A stretch of DNA of 64,000 bases from Aquabacterium sp. Its GTDB lineage: Bacteria > Pseudomonadota > Gammaproteobacteria > Burkholderiales > Burkholderiaceae_C. The DNA is taken from the NCBI RefSeq assembly GCF_016195855.1, contig NZ_JACPYU010000003.1, positions 558,001 to 622,000 on the forward strand, read 5' to 3'. The translations under genes were made by a program, and so were the position numbers. Below, piece after piece: positions 49,522 through 58,898 of this stretch (positions are counted from its first letter, which is position 1; every line of letters begins with the position of its first letter). A model generated the notes under the pieces. It had not been told where the DNA came from and made no database searches. It was given only the letters and a program-made list of their open reading frames with translations.

Positions 49522-50016
49522 TTACAGCGCCGTGAGCGTGTCGCTACGCAAGCCGACCAGCACAGCCTCACCCGACTTGCGATCAACGCGAAATTCGCCG
49601 TAAGTCGCACCACGAAAACGCTCCCCCGTGCCTTCTTCAAAGAAGAAGGCGTTGGTGCCAAGCCAAACGTGACCGTTGCGGATGCGGTAGCGGAACTTGA
49701 TCGAGGCCACAGCGGGATCATCGCTTAGGGAGGCGATTCGCCGATCGTCAAGCTTGACCCAAGCAAAGGCCACCTCGCCGTTGCGCAGGAGGCGCTTTTC
49801 AACCGTGTTGCGGCGTTCAATTTCATCCGCCATGGCGAAGCGCAACGCCATGTAGTCGCCCTGAACGAGAGACCGAGGATCGACCGGCGCCAGCGGCAAG
49901 TAGACAATCTCACCGTCACGCTTGGTGCGCTCCTTGCCAACAATGGCGACATTGACTGTGCCGAGCACGAGCAGCACCCCCAACACGATCAGCCCACGCC
50001 ATCCCACCGACTTCAT
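49522..50016 (-). CDS. GDYxxLXY-family membrane-anchored protein
   Basis: The 164-residue product has one N-terminal membrane helix (about 7-27) and a soluble domain with QGDYMALRF, the hallmark of the GDYxxLXY family. The biochemical function is unknown. The ATG lies in ATGA overlapping the stop of the DUF4401 gene and follows AAGGAGG, so translation is coupled. It is the last gene of the DUF2157-DUF4401-GDYxxLXY triad, a recurrent set in proteobacteria that suggests one membrane complex. The longer upstream frame was rejected because it overlaps the DUF4401 coding region without a site. Confidence 0.85.
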   Translation of the reverse strand: MKSVGWRGLIVLGVLLVLGTVNVAIVGKERTKRDGEIVYLPLAPVDPRSLVQGDYMALRFAMADEIERRNTVEKRLLRNGEVAFAWVKLDDRRIASLSDDPAVASIKFRYRIRNGHVWLGTNAFFFEEGTGERFRGATYGEFRVDRKSGEAVLVGLRSDTLTAL

Positions 50017-50948
50017 GCGGCCTCCTTCGAGCGCAAGACATGAGCCACGGCGAGGAACGCGGCCCCCATCATCAACATCAACAACGACTTGACCAGCAGG
50101 CTCGTGCCAAGCGCGTAGTAAAAGTGGCCGACGTGAAGCAGCGCCGCGACCGCGCACAGGGCCATCAGCCCGCGCCGGCGGAGCTCAAAGGCCACAGCCA
50201 GCGCACCGAGTGAGGCCAGCGCCGAGAGGAGCGGCCACAACGCAAGGTAGCCAAGGTTTGCCCCTCCCCCACCGAACCAGCGGAACGACTCGAACGGGTG
50301 CGAAGCGAGCGTGGCAAAGGCGAGGCCACCGATCAGCCCCGTGACGATCGAGGACAACGCAGGGGCCCAACTGCGCCCAGCCCACATCGCCTCTCTGCGG
50401 ATCACCAACCAGAGGATGGTGGCCACAGGCCCCCAGGCCAGCATCCAACCCGCGAGTGCTGCTGGCAGCGAAGCGCTGTACGGCGAGCCACTGCGGTACC
50501 AGTCTTCAGGCTCACCGAACAATACAAAGCGCACGGTGAGCGCCCATGCGACCAGGGCGAAGAACGTAGACAGTGTGCGGTGCAGACGGTTCGGCATCAC
50601 AAGTGCCAGTGCGACTTGCAGTAACAGCGCGGCACTGGCGATGGGGCCGATGCCGTGTGCATTTTTTGTCATGGCAAACAGCACAAGGCATTGCCCGGCG
50701 ATCGACAACGCCAGTGCAAGTTGGGCGATGAAGACCCGCTCACCATCGCGATCGGTCTTGAATAGCCCCCAAGCCATGCCCAGCAGGAGCAAACCGGAGA
50801 AGGCCTCGTGGCCGCTGGTGGCCGGGCGGAACATCAGTTCCACGAGCATCAAGGTGAAACCGCCAGCGACCCAGCCGCTGACACCGAGCAGCAGACTGAT
50901 CGCCAGAGGTCGGTTAGACGCCGCCTTCTTGGTTGCGAGAGCGCTCAT
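50013..50948 (-). CDS. DUF4401 multispanning membrane protein
   Basis: The 311-residue product is almost entirely hydrophobic helices, about nine to ten predicted membrane segments, starting after a short basic N terminus (ATKKAASNRP). This and its neighbours fit the DUF4401 family. Function is unknown. Its start codon overlaps the stop of the DUF2157 gene by four bases (ATGA), and its own stop overlaps the next ATG in the same way. Such tight coupling points to fixed stoichiometry of a membrane complex. Confidence 0.82.
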   Translation of the reverse strand: MSALATKKAASNRPLAISLLLGVSGWVAGGFTLMLVELMFRPATSGHEAFSGLLLLGMAWGLFKTDRDGERVFIAQLALALSIAGQCLVLFAMTKNAHGIGPIASAALLLQVALALVMPNRLHRTLSTFFALVAWALTVRFVLFGEPEDWYRSGSPYSASLPAALAGWMLAWGPVATILWLVIRREAMWAGRSWAPALSSIVTGLIGGLAFATLASHPFESFRWFGGGGANLGYLALWPLLSALASLGALAVAFELRRRGLMALCAVAALLHVGHFYYALGTSLLVKSLLMLMMGAAFLAVAHVLRSKEAA

Positions 50949-51889
50949 GACGCTACTCCGTCTTCAGTTGAACCACGCCATTGATGCACCAAGTGGATCA
51001 GCAGCTTGCCAGCCGCAGCGGAGCTGCTGACCACCCAGACCGCGAGGATGAAGGTTTGGCCGATGTCATCCAGTCGCATCGAGTGTGCGAGCCAAGCCGT
51101 GGATATCGTGATCCAGCAACCGGCAAGTACGGTGAGCGGGAAGACATCCCGATGGCGAGCCAGGGTTGCGCCGGCAATCCCGATCGAGATCAGCGCGTAC
51201 AAACCGACGACGCCCCCGCTGTGGTCAGTCATGTGCGGCAAGGACGCCGCGACGCCGTAGCCCAAACCGATGCTCAGCAGAAAACGGACCAACCACAACG
51301 GCGTTGCCTCTACAAAGCGCGAGTGCCTGAGCATCTGGAAGAAGCCGGCGCCAAGCAGGTTCACCAGGCACGCCAGCATGAGTAATGTGGCGGGGTCACG
51401 GCTCCAGTCGTCGAGAACCAGCCAAAAGAAGTGCCCGAGCGCCAGCCTGTTGCACAGCAAGGCCAGGCCGACATTGAGCACAACCCACCAAACGGCCCAG
51501 ACGGCACCTGACAGCGCTGCGACAGCAAAGGGCAGCGCGAGCAGCGCCCAGGTGAAGAAAAGCTCGTGGACGTCTGCACCGGTCTGGTAGCTTTGGCCGA
51601 ACAGCGCAAGCAACGCGCCAGTCAAGAGCGTTGCAAGCAACAGCGCAGCCTGGCCAGCGCGCAAAGGGGGCGGCTGCCACAGCGCAACAACGACGCAAAG
51701 CATCAGCCCGGCCTCCAACAGTCCGAAACGGCCGGCGAGGCCCCAGGCATGCCAATTGGCGGCGACGAAAAATATGACGCCCGCCCCAAGCGAGCCCAGG
51801 CCCGCAGCCTGAAGCAGACGCGCCCCAAAGACACGCCATTCGGCAGGCGTGGGGCGGTCATCGTGGCGCATCGGTGCGAATGTATCCAT
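50945..51889 (-). CDS. DUF2157 multispanning membrane protein
   Basis: The 314-residue product has a soluble N terminus (about 35 residues) followed by many membrane helices. LFGQSYQTGADVHELF matches the GQxYQTGAD signature of DUF2157. Function is unknown. It is the first gene of the coupled triad. No good ribosome site precedes ATG 51889, and ATG 51871 is an alternative with no better support. Confidence 0.82.
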   Translation of the reverse strand: MDTFAPMRHDDRPTPAEWRVFGARLLQAAGLGSLGAGVIFFVAANWHAWGLAGRFGLLEAGLMLCVVVALWQPPPLRAGQAALLLATLLTGALLALFGQSYQTGADVHELFFTWALLALPFAVAALSGAVWAVWWVVLNVGLALLCNRLALGHFFWLVLDDWSRDPATLLMLACLVNLLGAGFFQMLRHSRFVEATPLWLVRFLLSIGLGYGVAASLPHMTDHSGGVVGLYALISIGIAGATLARHRDVFPLTVLAGCWITISTAWLAHSMRLDDIGQTFILAVWVVSSSAAAGKLLIHLVHQWRGSTEDGVAS

Positions 51890-52380
51890 GGCACGAGCAT
51901 ATCGACGAATGCACGCAGCTCACCCCCTCTAAAAGGGGCCCGCAAAGTAACTTGGCGCGAGCCGGTTCCATACCGACGTTTTGCTCATTCATGTCGGAAC
52001 CATTTGTTCGTTCATTCTTGAACTTTGCGAAAGCGACCAGCGCTTCGGCTCCCAATGTGGCGTTCTCCGGGAATACATGGCCACGTTCCCCGGCACCTGA
52101 CCTTGGCGCCCCAACGAGGACATAGCGCCACGTAATTCAACTACCGATCCGAAGCGGCAGTTCGGTTGCGCCACATGGGGGACTGCTCTGCAGCGATTGC
52201 TGGGATTGGCCGATACAACACCGAGTTCACGGTATTGGCAACATGGCGGTCGTTTGGCGGCGCGTCTACAGGCAGGCTCCATCTGCACGGGAGCGGTGGC
52301 GCTTTCAGCATACCCGGATCGGAATCGGGGCGGCTCCCCGCCAGGTTCTAGGCCTTGCGCCGCTGGCTTGGACGTGAGCG
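51890..52380. other. 491-bp intergenic region without a convincing gene
   Basis: No reading frame here has credible protein features on either strand. The region includes the presumed promoter of the DUF2157 triad at its left end. A gapped inverted repeat (GGTTCC...CGAC and GTCGGAACC) lies between about 51962 and 52005. Near the right end a short stem GGCGG-CTCC-CCGCC spans 52329-52342, possibly part of the tetR 3' end, with no T-run. Base composition is more even than in neighbouring genes. Confidence 0.5.
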
Positions 52381-53013
52381 TCATCCATCCGCCTGCATCT
52401 GAGAGCGCGATAAACCGAGCTCCACCATCACGATGGCGTGTTCGATGGCCTGCTCGAGGACCCTGCGCTTCAGATTCAACTTGTCGATGCAGTTGCCATT
52501 CAACACGCCAGCCATGCCATGCACGGTAGACCAAATAAAGAGGGCATCCAGGTCCACTCTGTCGCTCGCGGCCGCAGTGTCGCCATGCAGTCGGCGCAAC
52601 ACCTTGCGCAGGATGTCGTATGTGTGAACTGCGTCTCTGATGAGGTCGGGGTGCTCCGCTGATTCTGGCCACTGGGTATCGAACATCAGCCGGTATTCCA
52701 GGGCGTGATCCCTTGCATAGCTGAGGTACTGGCGCCCAAGCGCTGCCAGATCCTCTTGTGGCTTGTCGAATTGTCCTCGCGCATCGAGGTGCTCGGCAAA
52801 CCTCTGGAAACAGCGTCGCATCACTTCAGCCAGCAGATGGTCGCGGCTGGGATAGTGCTTGTAAGGCGCCTGGTGTGAAACACCCAACTTGCGAGCCACA
52901 TCCCGCAGGCTCAGGTTCTCCACACCTTTTTCGGCGATGACTTCTTGAGCGGCGATGACGCACGCCTCGCGCAGGTCGAGGGGCGCCGCAGGCAATGGGG
53001 TCTTCTTGGGCAT
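52381..53013 (-). CDS. TetR/AcrR-family repressor of the adjacent RND efflux operon
   Basis: The 210-residue product has a TetR N-terminal domain with LSLRDVARKLGVSHQAPYKHYPSRDHLLAEV, the helix-turn-helix and following helix. The C-terminal ligand domain contains ALEYRLMFDTQWPE and LFIWSTVHGMAGVL, as in many efflux repressors. It is divergent from the three-gene RND operon, and a perfect 15-bp inverted repeat sits between them over both predicted promoters. That is the classic layout of an autoregulated local repressor relieved by a pump substrate. The ligand is unknown. Confidence 0.88.
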   Translation of the reverse strand: MPKKTPLPAAPLDLREACVIAAQEVIAEKGVENLSLRDVARKLGVSHQAPYKHYPSRDHLLAEVMRRCFQRFAEHLDARGQFDKPQEDLAALGRQYLSYARDHALEYRLMFDTQWPESAEHPDLIRDAVHTYDILRKVLRRLHGDTAAASDRVDLDALFIWSTVHGMAGVLNGNCIDKLNLKRRVLEQAIEHAIVMVELGLSRSQMQADG

Positions 53014-53070
53014 ATGGATGAGTTTAGCGATGAGATCCGAGGCACGAGGCTAGCACTCAAAGACTCTTTG

Positions 53071-53114
53071 TTGACAGTGTCTACCTTTTAAAGCAAAATG
53101 GTAGACACTGTCAA
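53071..53114. promoter_or_regulatory. TetR operator overlapping divergent promoters
   Basis: TTGACAGTGTCTACC (53071-53085) is repeated inverted and without mismatch as GGTAGACACTGTCAA (53100-53114), with a 14-base AT-rich spacer. Each arm begins with TTGACA on its own strand. Seventeen bases on, a -10-like hexamer follows on each strand: CAAAAT for the efflux operon and TTAAAA for tetR. Binding here would block both promoters. Operator function is inferred. Confidence 0.75.
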
Positions 53115-53130
53115 CCAACGAAGCGAAATC

Positions 53131-54609
53131 ATGTCATTTCCGCCATCGCGGCTCCAGCAAATTCCGCGCTTGCTAGCCGTGTGCCTGGCTGTACTGCTGT
53201 CGGCTTGTGCCTCGCCCCAACCTGAGCCGCCCAATGTGTCGGCCACCGAAGACGCGACCTTCCGGCAGGCGCCGGGCCCAACGCCCCCGGACGATGCAAG
53301 CTGGTGGCGAGGCTTTGACGACGCCGCGCTCATGGCCCTGGTTCAGCGCGCCCAATCGGCCAACCACGATGTCCGCATCGCCGTGCAGCGCGTGCGGCAA
53401 GCTCGCGCGGGGCAAACAGCGATGGCGTCGAGGCTCTGGCCGACCGTATCGCTCACCGGGTCGGCCTCCGACGAGCGCAGCGGGCTGCCCGATCAGGTCA
53501 AGCAAGGCAAGCCTGACACGCGGGCCTATCGGGGTGCACTGGACCTGGGATGGGAGCTTGACGTGTTCGGTGCCGCGCGCGCCGGCGCCGATGCCGCCGA
53601 ACTGGATGCGTTGACCGCCGAAGAGGGCTTGGACGCCGCGCGCTGGCTGGTGAGCAGCGAAGTGGCTCGGCAGTACATCGTGTGGCAAAGCGCGCGGCTG
53701 CGGCTGGCCAAACTCGATGCCCTGCTGAAGGCTCAAGGTGACACCGAACGGCTGACTCGCAGCAGGGAGGCAGGAGGACTTGCCAGCCGCTTTGACGTGG
53801 CTCGGGCCGCCGGTGAGGTGCAATCTCTCGCCGCACAGCTTCCCCCCTTGCGGACCCTGGTCGCCGTGACCGAGACCCAGTTGGCCGTGCTGGTGGGCGC
53901 CAATCCCAACCAGCCATTGCCCGAGTTGAATGCCGCCACCGCGCCATGGCTGCCCACCCCGCCACGCTTGTCGGCCAGGCAGCCTGTCGATCTGTTGATG
54001 CGGCGCCCCGATCTGCGCGTGGCGCAAAAACAGTTCATGGCCGAGGCCGCCCGCCTGCGCGAGGCCCAAGCCAACCGGTGGCCCAAGTTCTTCCTGGCAG
54101 CGGCGTTCGGGCGCGAGGAATTGCGCCTCAATGCGCTGGACCTGTCACCCGTGCGGTACAGCACCGCGGCGCTGGCGTTCACGATGCCGCTGTTCGACGC
54201 GGGTCGCTTGCGCGCGGCCGTTGAGCGGCAGTCCGCCAAAGAGCGCATGGCCACTTTGCAGTACGAGAAGGCCGTGCTCGGCGCCGTCAAGGACGTCGAC
54301 GACAGCCTGGTGGCCCTGGCCCAGGAGCGAGATCGCTCAGCCGCCCTGGACGCCACCACCCAGCAACGGCGCACGGGCCTGCGTCATGCCGAATCGCTCT
54401 ACCGCGAGGGCCAGATTGATCTGTTGCAACTGCTCGATGCGCAGCGTGCCGTGCTCGCCGCTGAGCTGTCGGCCATTGATGGCCAGGCCCAGTTGGCGCT
54501 GAACACCGTCCAACTGGCCACGGCCCTGGGAGGTGGATGGCAGGACACGCCCTCCCCCGCCACGACCAGCACATCGCCCTCCAGCCCTGCTCCTGAAAGC
54601 TTGCCATGA
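53131..54609 (+). CDS. RND efflux outer-membrane factor (NodT/OprM-type lipoprotein)
   Basis: The 492-residue product has a lipoprotein signal with lipobox LLSAC (Cys about 22) and two outer-membrane efflux protein repeats. Typical stretches are WWRGFDDAALMALVQRA, RPVDLLMRRPDLRVAQKQF (preceded by SARQ) and GQIDLLQLLDAQRAVLAAE. It should form the trimeric TolC-like exit duct. ATG 53131 was preferred over the in-frame ATG at 53098, because that one lies inside the right side of the operator and downstream of the -35 only. It is the first gene of the pump operon; its stop overlaps the adaptor ATG by four bases. Confidence 0.9.
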   Translation: MSFPPSRLQQIPRLLAVCLAVLLSACASPQPEPPNVSATEDATFRQAPGPTPPDDASWWRGFDDAALMALVQRAQSANHDVRIAVQRVRQARAGQTAMASRLWPTVSLTGSASDERSGLPDQVKQGKPDTRAYRGALDLGWELDVFGAARAGADAAELDALTAEEGLDAARWLVSSEVARQYIVWQSARLRLAKLDALLKAQGDTERLTRSREAGGLASRFDVARAAGEVQSLAAQLPPLRTLVAVTETQLAVLVGANPNQPLPELNAATAPWLPTPPRLSARQPVDLLMRRPDLRVAQKQFMAEAARLREAQANRWPKFFLAAAFGREELRLNALDLSPVRYSTAALAFTMPLFDAGRLRAAVERQSAKERMATLQYEKAVLGAVKDVDDSLVALAQERDRSAALDATTQQRRTGLRHAESLYREGQIDLLQLLDAQRAVLAAELSAIDGQAQLALNTVQLATALGGGWQDTPSPATTSTSPSSPAPESLP

Positions 54610-55718
54610 TGGATTCCTCTGACTTTCGATTGATGAAGTTCGCCCATACCCTGGCCCGCGCTGGCCTGGTCATCAGCGGCCTGGCGCTTCTCACCGCCTG
54701 CTCGCCTGCCACTCAAAAAGCGCCCTCGATCCCGGCGGTCTACGTCACGCCCGTTCACAATGATCAGGGCGAAGACGTGCGGATCCTGAGCGGCACCGTC
54801 CGCCCGCGCATCGAGAGCGATCTGGCCTTCCGAGCCGGGGGCAAGGTCACGGCCCGCCTGGTGGAGATCGGCCAGGCCGTGCGTGCCGGCCAAGCACTGG
54901 CGCGCATCGACGCGACCGACTACCAACTGGCTGCAGACGCCGCTGCCGAGCAACTGCGTGCGGCCCAGGTGGACGCCACTCAGGCGGCCAGCGATGCGGC
55001 GCGCTTCAAGCGCCTGCTGCTTGATGGCTCCGTTGGCGCTGCCGACCATGAGCGGCAGCAGGCCCGCTCGGATGCCGCCGCCGCACGCCTCGTGCAGGCC
55101 GAACGGCAACTGGAGGCGCTGCGCAACAGGACGGGCTATGCGGTGCTCACGGCCCCCTTCGATGGCGTAGTGACCGGCTCGCTGATCGAGGTGGGGCAGA
55201 TGGTGGCCGAAGGGCAGCCCGTGGTGGTGCTGGCCAAGCCCGGCGAGCTGGAAGTCCTGGTCGATGCGCCCGAGGCGCTGGCCACAGGTTTACGCGAGCA
55301 AGTGGCCCAGGCACACATCGCTGGCATACCGGATCCGGTGAAGCTCAAGCTGCGTGAACTGGCCCCCAGTGCCTCGGCGCAGACCCGCACGTTTCGGGCG
55401 CGCTACACCATGGCCTCACCACCGCCCGGGCTGCGCATGGGCGTGACGGCCAATGTACAACTGGCAGGAAAAGACGCCGCGCCATCAGCTCAACTGCCAT
55501 CGGGCGCACTGCTCACGACCAACAAGACCCCGTCGGTCTGGCTGGTCAATGACAAGGCGGGCACCTTGACGCTGCAAACCGTGACGCTGCGGTCGCAATC
55601 CACCGACCAGGTGCGTGTGACCGGCTTGCCCGACGGTGCGCTGGTGGTATCAGCGGGCGCGCAGAAGCTCGATGCGGGCATGAAGGTGCAGGCCGTCATG
55701 CGCCCCGGGAGCCTGTGA
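54606..55718 (+). CDS. RND efflux periplasmic adaptor (membrane fusion protein)
   Basis: The 370-residue product has a signal with lipobox-like LLTAC (near residue 32). The HlyD/AcrA pattern follows: a lipoyl half-motif around AFRAGGKVTARLVEIGQAVRAG, a helical hairpin rich in Ala, Gln and Arg, and the second lipoyl half TAPFDGVVTGSLIEVGQMV. A beta-barrel and membrane-proximal domain come after it. It should bridge the pump and the outer-membrane factor. The ATGATG start overlaps the upstream stop, and the gene's own stop touches the pump ATG, so the three genes are translationally coupled. Confidence 0.9.
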   Translation: MMDSSDFRLMKFAHTLARAGLVISGLALLTACSPATQKAPSIPAVYVTPVHNDQGEDVRILSGTVRPRIESDLAFRAGGKVTARLVEIGQAVRAGQALARIDATDYQLAADAAAEQLRAAQVDATQAASDAARFKRLLLDGSVGAADHERQQARSDAAAARLVQAERQLEALRNRTGYAVLTAPFDGVVTGSLIEVGQMVAEGQPVVVLAKPGELEVLVDAPEALATGLREQVAQAHIAGIPDPVKLKLRELAPSASAQTRTFRARYTMASPPPGLRMGVTANVQLAGKDAAPSAQLPSGALLTTNKTPSVWLVNDKAGTLTLQTVTLRSQSTDQVRVTGLPDGALVVSAGAQKLDAGMKVQAVMRPGSL

Positions 55719-58700
55719 TGAAGTCCTTCAATCTCTCCGAGTGGGCCGTCACGCACCGGGCCATGGTGCTGTTCATGATCATCGGCAGCCTGCTGGTGGG
55801 GGTCTTCGCCTTCACGCGGCTGGGCCGGCTGGAGGACCCTCAGTTCATGGTGCCCACGATGACGGCCGTGGTGGCCTGGCCGGGCGCCTCGGCCCAGCAG
55901 GTGCAGGACCAAGTGCTCAACCGCATGGAGCGCGAACTGCAAAAGATCGAAGGCGTCGACTTCATCCGCAGCTTCTCGCGCCAGGGTTATGGCGCGGTCA
56001 ACCTGTGGATGAAGGGCGGCACGTCCAAGGCCGAACTGGAGAGGGCCTGGTACCAGGCCCGCAAGAAGATCGGCGATGTTCGTCAACAGTTCCCCGAAGG
56101 CGTCCTGGGGCCCATCTTCAATGACGAGTTCAGCGATGTCTACAGCGTGATGTACGCCATCAGCGCCCCTGACCTGAGCTGGCCCGAACTGCAGGTGCTG
56201 ACAGAAGACATCAAGCGGCAGGTGCAGGCTCAGCCAGGCGTGATCAAGGTTGACGTGTTCGGGCGGCAGACCGAGAAGGTCCACGTCGAGTTCTCGAGCC
56301 AGCGCCTGGCCTCTCTGGGCATCAGCCCCCAGACCGTGATCGAGGCGCTGGTGCGCCAGAACATGGTCAGTCCCTCAGGGGCAACCGAGGGCCGCAACGA
56401 CCAGGTGTTCGTGCGGGTCGATGGCACCCTGCGCGATGCGCGCGACGTGGCCAATGTGTCCATCACCGCTGGTGGCAAGCTGCTGCGCCTGGGCGATGTG
56501 GCCAAGGTCACATCGGGCCTGGAAGATCCTCCCTCGTTCACCGTGCGGCATGACGGCAAGCCGGTGCTGATGCTCGCCATCACCTTCGACCGACACGGCA
56601 ACATCCTGACGCTCGGCCGCGAGCTTGAATCGCACATGCAGACGCTCAAGGCCAGCCTGCCCTTGGGCGTGGTGGTGGACAAGGTGGCCGACCAGCCCAA
56701 CATCGTCGAAGAGTCCGTGTGGGAGTTCGAGCGATCCTTCCTGGAGGCCCTGGCCATCGTGCTGGCCGTGTGTTTCCTCTTTCTGGGCTGGCGCACGGGC
56801 ATCGTGGTGGCCGCGTCCGTGCCCTTGGTGCTGGCCATTGTGGCCATCGTGATGCTGGCTGCAGGCTGGAGCCTGGACCGCATCTCGCTGGGCGCGCTGA
56901 TCATTGCCCTGGGCCTGCTGGTGGATGACGCCATCATCGCCGTCGAGATGATGGTCGTGAAGATCGAGCAGGGCTGGGACCGCGTCAGCGCAGCGACCTT
57001 CGCCTACACGTCCACCGCGTTCCCCATGCTGACCGGCACCCTGGTTACGGTGGCCGGCTTCATGCCGGTGGGCTTTGCCAAGTCGATCAGCGGCGAGTAC
57101 GCGGGCGGCATCTTCTGGGTGGTGGGCGTGGCCCTGATCGCATCGTGGTTCGTGGCCGTGGTGTTCACGCCCTACCTGGGCATCGTGCTCCTGCCCAAGA
57201 CCATGAAGGCGCACGGTGGCGAGGGGCAGGACCTCTATGCGACCCCGCTCTACCAACGCTTGCGCCGCCTGTTGCAGTGGTGCATGGCACACCGCGTGAT
57301 GGTGCTGGCCACGACGGCCTTGCTCTTCGTCGCCGCGATCGCCGGCATGGGCCTGGTGCAGCAGCAGTTCTTCCCGACTGCCTCGCGCCTGGAACTCATC
57401 GTCGACCTGCGCTTGCGCGAAGGCGCATCATTCACGGCCACCGAGGCCCAGGTCAAGCGTTTCGAGCAGGTGCTCAAAAGCGACGCTCAGGTCCAGCACT
57501 TCAGCGCCTACACGGGCGCCGGAGCGCCGCGCTTCTTCCTGTCGCTGCCCATCGAGCTGCCCAACCCGAGCTACGCGCAGATCGTCATCAAGACGGCCAA
57601 TGTGGCCGATCGTGAAGCTGTGCGTCGCCGTCTGCTCGACCTGTTCGCCGCCGAGCGGGCCTTCCCTGACCTGCGGGGGCGCGTCACGCGCTTCGAGTTC
57701 GGCCCGCCCGTTGGCTTCCCGGTGCAGTTCCGCGTGGTGGGCCCGGACACGGCCAAGGTCCGCGAGATCGCCTACCAGGTGCGCGATGCCGTGCGGCAGA
57801 GCCCCCTGGTGCGTGACACCCAGCTCGACTGGAACGAACAGGTGAGGTCCTTGCGCGTGCAGCTTGACCAGGACAAGGCGCGCCTGCTGGGCATCACCAG
57901 CGCCGATGTCTCAGCCATGATGCAGACTGTGCTGAGCGGGGCGCCCGCCACGCAGATTCGTCGTGGCGAAGACTTGATCGACGTGACCGTGCGCGCCGCC
58001 CCCAAAGAGAGGCTGGCACTAGAGCAACTGGGCGACGTGAGCCTGTTCACCCGCAGCGGCGCCGTGGTGCCCTTGTCGCAGGTGGCCACGCTGGTGCCCA
58101 CCTTCGAGGAGCCCGTGCTGTGGCGTCGCAACCGCGACATGGTGCTCACCGTGCGTAGCGATGTGCGTGATGGCGTGCAGGGTCCGTCGGCCACGATGAA
58201 GATCTGGCCGTCGCTCAAGCCGATCATCGACAAGCTGCCACCCGGCTACCGCATCGAGCAAGGCGGCGCCATCGAAGAAAGCGACAAATCCAACGTGGCT
58301 CTGTTCGCTGTCTTCCCGCTGATGCTGGTGGTCATGCTGCTGATCCTGATGGTGCAGTTGCAGAGCTTCGCCCGGATGTGGATGGTGTTCATGACCGCAC
58401 CGCTGGGGCTCATCGGCGTGGTGCCGGCCCTGCTGATCTTCAACGCGCCCTTTGGCTTCGTGGCCTTGCTGGGCGTGATCGCGCTCGGCGGCATGATCAT
58501 GCGCAATGCCGTGATCCTCGTGGACCAGATCGACAGCGACATTGCCTCGGGCATGCCGCAGGCGCAGGCCGTGGTCGAAGCGACGGTGCGTCGCTCACGC
58601 CCGGTGGTGCTGACGGCCGCCGCTGCGGTGCTCGCCATGGTGCCCTTGACCGGCAGCATCTTCTGGGGACCGATGGCGATGGCCATCATGGGCGGGCTCA

Positions 58701-58816
58701 TTGCCGCCACAGTGCTGACACTGGTGTTCGTGCCAGCGCTGTACATGGTCTGGATGAAGCCATCTGGACCTGGCGAGCTGCAAGCCCAAGCAGTGCCGTC
58801 GGTGTCGCTGACCTGA
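55718..58816 (+). CDS. RND-family multidrug efflux pump, inner-membrane permease
   Basis: The 1032-residue product has the AcrB/HAE1 layout of twelve membrane helices with two large periplasmic loops. It starts with SEWAVTHRAMVLFMIIGSLL. Helix 4 contains GLLVDDAIIAVEM with the proton-relay Asp pair, and the C-terminal half contains GMIMRNAVILVDQ. It should exchange protons for lipophilic substrates taken from the periplasm. GGGAG lies about 7 bases before ATG 55718, whose first base is the last base of the adaptor stop; GTG 55715 is an alternative. Substrates are unknown. There is no sequence sign linking this pump to the NRPS product. Confidence 0.93.
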   Translation: MKSFNLSEWAVTHRAMVLFMIIGSLLVGVFAFTRLGRLEDPQFMVPTMTAVVAWPGASAQQVQDQVLNRMERELQKIEGVDFIRSFSRQGYGAVNLWMKGGTSKAELERAWYQARKKIGDVRQQFPEGVLGPIFNDEFSDVYSVMYAISAPDLSWPELQVLTEDIKRQVQAQPGVIKVDVFGRQTEKVHVEFSSQRLASLGISPQTVIEALVRQNMVSPSGATEGRNDQVFVRVDGTLRDARDVANVSITAGGKLLRLGDVAKVTSGLEDPPSFTVRHDGKPVLMLAITFDRHGNILTLGRELESHMQTLKASLPLGVVVDKVADQPNIVEESVWEFERSFLEALAIVLAVCFLFLGWRTGIVVAASVPLVLAIVAIVMLAAGWSLDRISLGALIIALGLLVDDAIIAVEMMVVKIEQGWDRVSAATFAYTSTAFPMLTGTLVTVAGFMPVGFAKSISGEYAGGIFWVVGVALIASWFVAVVFTPYLGIVLLPKTMKAHGGEGQDLYATPLYQRLRRLLQWCMAHRVMVLATTALLFVAAIAGMGLVQQQFFPTASRLELIVDLRLREGASFTATEAQVKRFEQVLKSDAQVQHFSAYTGAGAPRFFLSLPIELPNPSYAQIVIKTANVADREAVRRRLLDLFAAERAFPDLRGRVTRFEFGPPVGFPVQFRVVGPDTAKVREIAYQVRDAVRQSPLVRDTQLDWNEQVRSLRVQLDQDKARLLGITSADVSAMMQTVLSGAPATQIRRGEDLIDVTVRAAPKERLALEQLGDVSLFTRSGAVVPLSQVATLVPTFEEPVLWRRNRDMVLTVRSDVRDGVQGPSATMKIWPSLKPIIDKLPPGYRIEQGGAIEESDKSNVALFAVFPLMLVVMLLILMVQLQSFARMWMVFMTAPLGLIGVVPALLIFNAPFGFVALLGVIALGGMIMRNAVILVDQIDSDIASGMPQAQAVVEATVRRSRPVVLTAAAAVLAMVPLTGSIFWGPMAMAIMGGLIAATVLTLVFVPALYMVWMKPSGPGELQAQAVPSVSLT

Positions 58817-58868
58817 GAGCGGTGCCCGGAGAACCAGCCGGCACATCCAGGCGTTTGCGCAAGTTGCC

Positions 58869-58898
58869 CCAACAATGCCCGTCAATGGGCTTTGTTGG
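58869..58898. terminator. Hairpin between convergent RND and DUF962 genes
   Basis: CCAACAATGCCC (58869-58880) and GGGCTTTGTTGG (58887-58898) pair at 11 of 12 positions around a six-base loop. It lies 52 bp after the pump stop and overlaps the last codons of the DUF962 gene. It could terminate transcription from the left, but no clear T-run follows, so terminator function is tentative. Confidence 0.45.

Noticed and set aside
51989..52672. 227-codon open frame on the - strand across the gap and tetR
   Set aside because: It overlaps tetR in another frame and is Arg/Pro/Ser-rich without a domain pattern or ribosome site.
53098..53130. Earlier in-frame ATG for the outer-membrane factor
   Set aside because: It lies inside the operator/promoter repeat and would put 11 extra residues before a clean lipoprotein signal.
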